The position numbers and the translations under genes were made by a program. The notes under the pieces are model-generated. The model was not told the origin of the DNA. It was given only the letters and a program-made list of their open reading frames with translations, and searched no databases. Shown in pieces: positions 60,592-64,000 of a stretch of 64,000 nt of DNA. This stretch comes from Candidatus Sphingomonas phytovorans (GTDB taxonomy: Bacteria > Pseudomonadota > Alphaproteobacteria > Sphingomonadales > Sphingomonadaceae): contig CP119314.1 of assembly GCA_029202385.1 (NCBI GenBank), positions 2,978,501 to 3,042,500 of the forward strand. Direction: 5' to 3'. The first letter of the stretch is position 1; the number at the start of each line of letters is the position of its first letter.

Positions 60592-61293
60592 ATGACGATA
60601 CGCCTTATCTGCCTCGATGCCGACGATACGCTCTGGCACAATATGCGCCATTTCAACGCGACCGAAGAGGCGTTGCTGGAGATGCTTCGCCCCTTCGCTG
60701 ACGCAAGCGTGGCACGCCCGACCCTGGAAGCGTGCGAGGCGCGAAACCTTCCGCTCTACGGCTACGGCGCCAAGGGCTTCACCCTGTCGATGATCGAAAC
60801 GGCCGTCGACCTGTGCGGAAACGACCTCAAGCCGAAGATGGTCGCTGACATCCTGGCCGCCGGTCGGTCGCTGCTCGCGCACCCTGTCGAATTGTTCGAC
60901 GGCATTGCGCAGACGCTTGAAGATCTGGAGGATCGCGGTCGACTCGTTCTCGTTACCAAGGGCGACCTGCTCCATCAGGAGGCGAAGCTGGCCGCGTCGG
61001 GTCTTGGGGAGCGCTTCACCGGCGTGGAGATCGTGAGCGACAAGACCGCCGGCACGTTCAGCCATCTCTTCGACCGATACGACGTCAAGGCCGACGAAAC
61101 GATCATGGCGGGCGACTCGATGCGGTCTGACGTGCTGCCCGCGCTGCAGGCCGGTGCCTGGGCAGCGTATATTCCGCAGGACGGTGCCTGGAAGCACGAG
61201 AGCGCACCCCCTCCCGACGACGCGGCTCGTTACGCCCGGCTCGGCCGCCTGGCCGAGCTTCCGGCGCTGATCGATCGTATCAACAGCGCTTGA
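60592..61293 (+). CDS. HAD-superfamily hydrolase
   Basis: 233 aa. Motif I LICLDADDTLW with nucleophile D9 and D11, motif II in LVTKGD, motif III K in ...VSDKTAG, motif IV MAGDSMRSDVLPA. The IA-type cap lies between motifs I and II. Probably a phosphatase; substrate unknown. 71 bp ahead of purC, so perhaps co-transcribed. Confidence 0.88.
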   Translation: MTIRLICLDADDTLWHNMRHFNATEEALLEMLRPFADASVARPTLEACEARNLPLYGYGAKGFTLSMIETAVDLCGNDLKPKMVADILAAGRSLLAHPVELFDGIAQTLEDLEDRGRLVLVTKGDLLHQEAKLAASGLGERFTGVEIVSDKTAGTFSHLFDRYDVKADETIMAGDSMRSDVLPALQAGAWAAYIPQDGAWKHESAPPPDDAARYARLGRLAELPALIDRINSA

Positions 61294-61364
61294 ATCCCGT
61301 CCTGCTGCTGGCACGAGCGGGAGGCCTGAGCTAGGGGACGCCTGCCCCGGAATAAGGAACGTCC

Positions 61365-62345
61365 ATGTCGCCCCAGGATCTTGCCGCCTACGCCTCGCGA
61401 ACATTGGACGATGCTACGATCCCGCAGCTTCCCCGGCACTATCGCGGCAAGGTGCGCGACAATTACGATCTCGCCGACGGACGGCGGATCATCATCGCGA
61501 GCGATCGACTGAGCGCCTTCGACCGGATTCTCTGCACGGTACCGTTCAAGGGCCAGATCCTGACCCAGACCGCGCGCTTCTGGTTCGAGCAGACGGCCGA
61601 TATCTGCGCCAACCATGTGCTCGGTTATCCGGACCCCAATGTCCTGCTCTGCCGCCGGCTCGACATCCTGCCGGTCGAGATCGTGGTACGCGGCTATCTC
61701 GCGGGGACGACGGGCACGTCGATCCTGACGCTCTACAAGGCCGGCCAGCGCAGCATGTACGGCATGACGCTGCCGGACGGGATGCGGGACAATGAACGGC
61801 TGCCAGCCCCGGTCATCACCCCGACCAGCAAGGAATTCGACGGCGGACATGACGAGCCGCTGACGCCGACCGAAATCCTCGATCGCAACCTCGTCACACC
61901 GGCGCAATGGGAGGAGCTGAGCGCCACCGCGCTCGCTCTGTTCGCGCGCGGGCAGAAGCTGGCGGCAGAGCGCGGCCTGATCCTGGCGGATACCAAATAT
62001 GAATTCGGTGTCGATGCGGAGGGCAGGATCATCCTGGCGGACGAGATCCACACGCCGGACAGCAGCCGTTACTGGAAGCAGGCAAGCTATGCCGGGCGCT
62101 TCGAGGCTGGCGAGCGGCCCGAAAGCTTCGACAAGGATTTCATCCGTTCCTGGGTGGCGGCGCGCTGCGATCCCTACAAGGACGCCATCCCCGCCATCCC
62201 GCAGGACCTCGTGCTGAAGACCTCGGCAATCTATGTCGAAGCGTTCGAAACGATCACCGGAAAGACATTCGAGCCCGACCTAGCCGGCGCGACGGTGCTC
62301 GACCGGATCGTCGAGCGGCTGGCCCCCTTTTTCGAGCCCGGCTGA
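61365..62345 (+). CDS. purC: SAICAR synthetase (PurC), long form
   Basis: 326 aa. [37 protein letters not shown], and [28 protein letters not shown] identify phosphoribosylaminoimidazole-succinocarboxamide synthase, step 8 of purine biosynthesis. Most bacterial PurC are about 240 aa; this is the longer class like yeast Ade1, with extra segments such as TDTGSEDHxTPTEIL-type insert [17 protein letters not shown]. Alphaproteobacteria often also carry a short purC. Confidence 0.93.
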   Translation: MSPQDLAAYASRTLDDATIPQLPRHYRGKVRDNYDLADGRRIIIASDRLSAFDRILCTVPFKGQILTQTARFWFEQTADICANHVLGYPDPNVLLCRRLDILPVEIVVRGYLAGTTGTSILTLYKAGQRSMYGMTLPDGMRDNERLPAPVITPTSKEFDGGHDEPLTPTEILDRNLVTPAQWEELSATALALFARGQKLAAERGLILADTKYEFGVDAEGRIILADEIHTPDSSRYWKQASYAGRFEAGERPESFDKDFIRSWVAARCDPYKDAIPAIPQDLVLKTSAIYVEAFETITGKTFEPDLAGATVLDRIVERLAPFFEPG

Positions 62346-62369
62346 CCGGAAACGCCAGCGGACCAGCCG

Positions 62370-63236
62370 TCAGAAAGCAACGCCGGGCCGCAGGACGATC
62401 TGGAAAAAGAGCAGCAGCGCGATCAGGGCGATGCCCGGACCCGCGAGGCTCGTTCTCCCGTCGTCGTCTATCCTGCGGCGTCGACGCGAGAAGGACGCGC
62501 CGAGAACCAGCCAGCCAATGCCGATCAGGTTCACGATTGCCGGAACCAGCGCCACCTCGACTGGATTCCGCGGCATGCGATAGGGCGCGACGAGCAGGAC
62601 GCAGGCGACTGCGGTGAGGAGCATCGCCACGCCGAACGCCCGGGTCCGAAACGCTTCAGGTCTCGCCAGGCCCGCAGGCGCGAGGGTCGCGAGGGTCGCG
62701 AGGACAATCCCCGCTAGGCCCATCGCAAGAGTCACCGCCAGCAGGAGCACGCCCTTCCCCACCTCGCTCACCCCGAGAAAGGCGAGCGCGCGTCCCATGT
62801 CGTTGCCGGGCAGCACCGTCCCGATCGCGAACTGGCTCAGCGACTGGAACAGCCCCTGGAACGCCATCCAGAACAGGAGAAGGCGCCAGGTGCCGGAAAG
62901 GCGGGGGCGGACAAGCAGGATGACCAGCGAGGCAAGGCCGCTTGCCAGCGTGGCGAGCGCGCCAGTTCCCTGGAGCAATTCAGCGACCGGCGCATCGCCC
63001 GTCCAGGAATGGTCGTTGTGATACAGCACCGGCGCGAGACCCGGCGTCAGGGCCTTCGGGACGACCAGCCAGAGTTCCTGCCAGAAGAAGGTCAGGTTGA
63101 AGGCAAGCACGCACAGGAGGATCGAGCTCAGGCCCGGCCGGAGCGAGATTCCCGGCGCCGGACGCCCAAGACGCGCCATGCCGAGGACAAGCGGCGCGAG
63201 CCCGACCGCCGCCACGAGTATCAAGAGTGCCTGCAT
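62370..63236 (-). CDS. multi-spanning membrane protein
   Basis: 288 aa with about eight predicted helices (ALLILVAAVGLAPLVLGMA, ILLCVLAFNLTFFWQELWLVV, ALATLASGLASLVILLV and others). A lumenal-looking NDHSWTGD segment between helices. Not recognised. Convergent with purC. Confidence 0.7.
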   Translation of the reverse strand: MQALLILVAAVGLAPLVLGMARLGRPAPGISLRPGLSSILLCVLAFNLTFFWQELWLVVPKALTPGLAPVLYHNDHSWTGDAPVAELLQGTGALATLASGLASLVILLVRPRLSGTWRLLLFWMAFQGLFQSLSQFAIGTVLPGNDMGRALAFLGVSEVGKGVLLLAVTLAMGLAGIVLATLATLAPAGLARPEAFRTRAFGVAMLLTAVACVLLVAPYRMPRNPVEVALVPAIVNLIGIGWLVLGASFSRRRRRIDDDGRTSLAGPGIALIALLLFFQIVLRPGVAF

Positions 63237-63313
63237 CTTTCCCCTCGGACCCCCGTCTGCCTGCCAACCCGGGCGATCGCAACCGTTGCCGATGATGCGG
63301 CGCGGTGCGTTCG

Positions 63314-63883
63314 TTACTGGCCCGCCGCGGTCATTTGTCCGCGCAGATTCTGCAGCACCTGTTCCGATACGGGCGGCAGGCCGCGCGCGGGCTTGCCGTG
63401 GCGGAGGCGTTCGCGATCCTTCTCCGCCGGCTCGACCCGGCGAACCCGCACGGGCGCGCGACCCTGCACTTTCATGCCGAGCAGTTCCGCCGCGCCGCGC
63501 GACAGATCGATGATGCGCGGGCCCGGCACGAACGGCCCGCGATCATTGACCCGCACGACGATCCGCCGTCCGGTATCGAGCGAGGTCACCTCGACATAGG
63601 TGGGCAATGGCAGGGTCGTGTGGGCAGCGGTCACCCAATCGGGGCGGAAGCGTTCGCCATTGGCGGTGCGATCCCCCGACTCATGTCCGTACCAGCTCGC
63701 ATAGCCGAGCATGTCATAGGAGGGATCGACAGCCGGCACATAGGTCGTCCCCCGCACCTGATAGGGTTGCCCGATCTTGACCGGCAGATCGGCGACGGGC
63801 CGGAAATTGCCGCCGGCACAGGCCGACAGCGCAAGAATGGCGGCCGCCATGGTCATGATCCGCGTCGCGCAACGTCTCCGCAT
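63314..63883 (-). CDS. rlpA: RlpA-like lipoprotein (septal ring lytic transglycosylase family)
   Basis: 190 aa. Lipobox LSACAGG, then a double-psi beta-barrel: GYASWYGHESGDRTANGERF, AAHTTLPLPTYVEVTSLDTGR and VRVNDRGPFVPGPRIIDLSRGAAE. RlpA cleaves naked glycan strands at the septum. There is no SPOR domain in this copy, which is shorter than E. coli RlpA. ATG 63883; ATG 63856 is an alternative. Confidence 0.9.
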   Translation of the reverse strand: MRRRCATRIMTMAAAILALSACAGGNFRPVADLPVKIGQPYQVRGTTYVPAVDPSYDMLGYASWYGHESGDRTANGERFRPDWVTAAHTTLPLPTYVEVTSLDTGRRIVVRVNDRGPFVPGPRIIDLSRGAAELLGMKVQGRAPVRVRRVEPAEKDRERLRHGKPARGLPPVSEQVLQNLRGQMTAAGQ

Positions 63884-64000
63884 GCGCCGGACCCTAGAAA
63901 AAAGCCGGGCGATCACAAAGCCCCGATGTGCGCCTGCCTGTTTTTCGCGCCGAAAGATCACGCGCGGCCGCAGGAGGCCGATCGAGGTGGCGCTGCACAA

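Overview
The window looks like chromosomal DNA from a sphingomonad (order Sphingomonadales, Alphaproteobacteria). This is an inference from very GC-rich codon usage, a TCA-cycle supercluster (sdhCDA ... sdhB, PaaI thioesterase, zapE, mdh, sucD, sucA, sucB, lpd), many small secreted proteins, and short GC-rich palindromic repeats that recur through the window.

Layout. 0-9.2 kb: accessory and housekeeping genes (YghU-type GST, a DUF433/DUF5615 toxin-antitoxin-like pair, a Ca2+-dependent PI-PLC-like protein, a DUF983-MocR operon with an inverted repeat upstream, a NYN/LOTUS protein, several secreted hypotheticals). 9.4-11.6 kb: an AT-richer island with an internally deleted IS110-type element, an AvcD-like dCTP deaminase (anti-phage family) and a divergent 54-codon ORF with its own terminator. 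11.6-14.7 kb: uvrA, carrying a palindromic repeat inside its reading frame. 14.9-30.4 kb: a barrel-like secreted protein, cupin/hydrolase and ALDH genes each divergent from a LysR regulator, a plant-like tyrosinase, an esterase-fold gene lacking its nucleophile Ser, a LytS/LytR-type two-component pair, a Gln-rich lipoprotein and two membrane proteins. 30.6-42.0 kb: TCA genes, all on the minus strand. sucC is absent from its usual slot, and a GIY-YIG nuclease bracketed by perfect inverted repeats lies between mdh and sucD.

42.2-51.4 kb is an accessory block separating sdhB from sdhCDA. It holds an FMN lactate-type dehydrogenase, an odd tRNA-Cys, an AT-rich two-frame gene that would be one 480-aa protein if an A7 tract were A6, and the creD locus. 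creD has a duplicated 3' end (offset 2295 bp, bracketing a TetR/SDR operon) and a duplicated promoter/5' end (offset 996 bp, bracketing a membrane-protein gene). 51.4-64 kb: sdhCDA, a clpP paralogue, an ArsR/SRPBCC pair, tandem globin-coupled-type MCPs, an esterase, a frameshifted GNAT, a HAD hydrolase, a long-form purC, and an RlpA-like lipoprotein.

Best candidates for something new: (1) the AT-rich gene at 43784-45227 beside the tRNA, with a homopolymer frameshift and an effector-like C-terminus; (2) the AvcD-like island with its divergent small ORF; (3) the GIY-YIG gene inside an inverted palindromic-repeat pair whose short empty version occurs 3 kb away; (4) the IS110-derived mini-element; (5) the doubly duplicated creD locus. 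All functional calls come from reading motifs; no database search was run.
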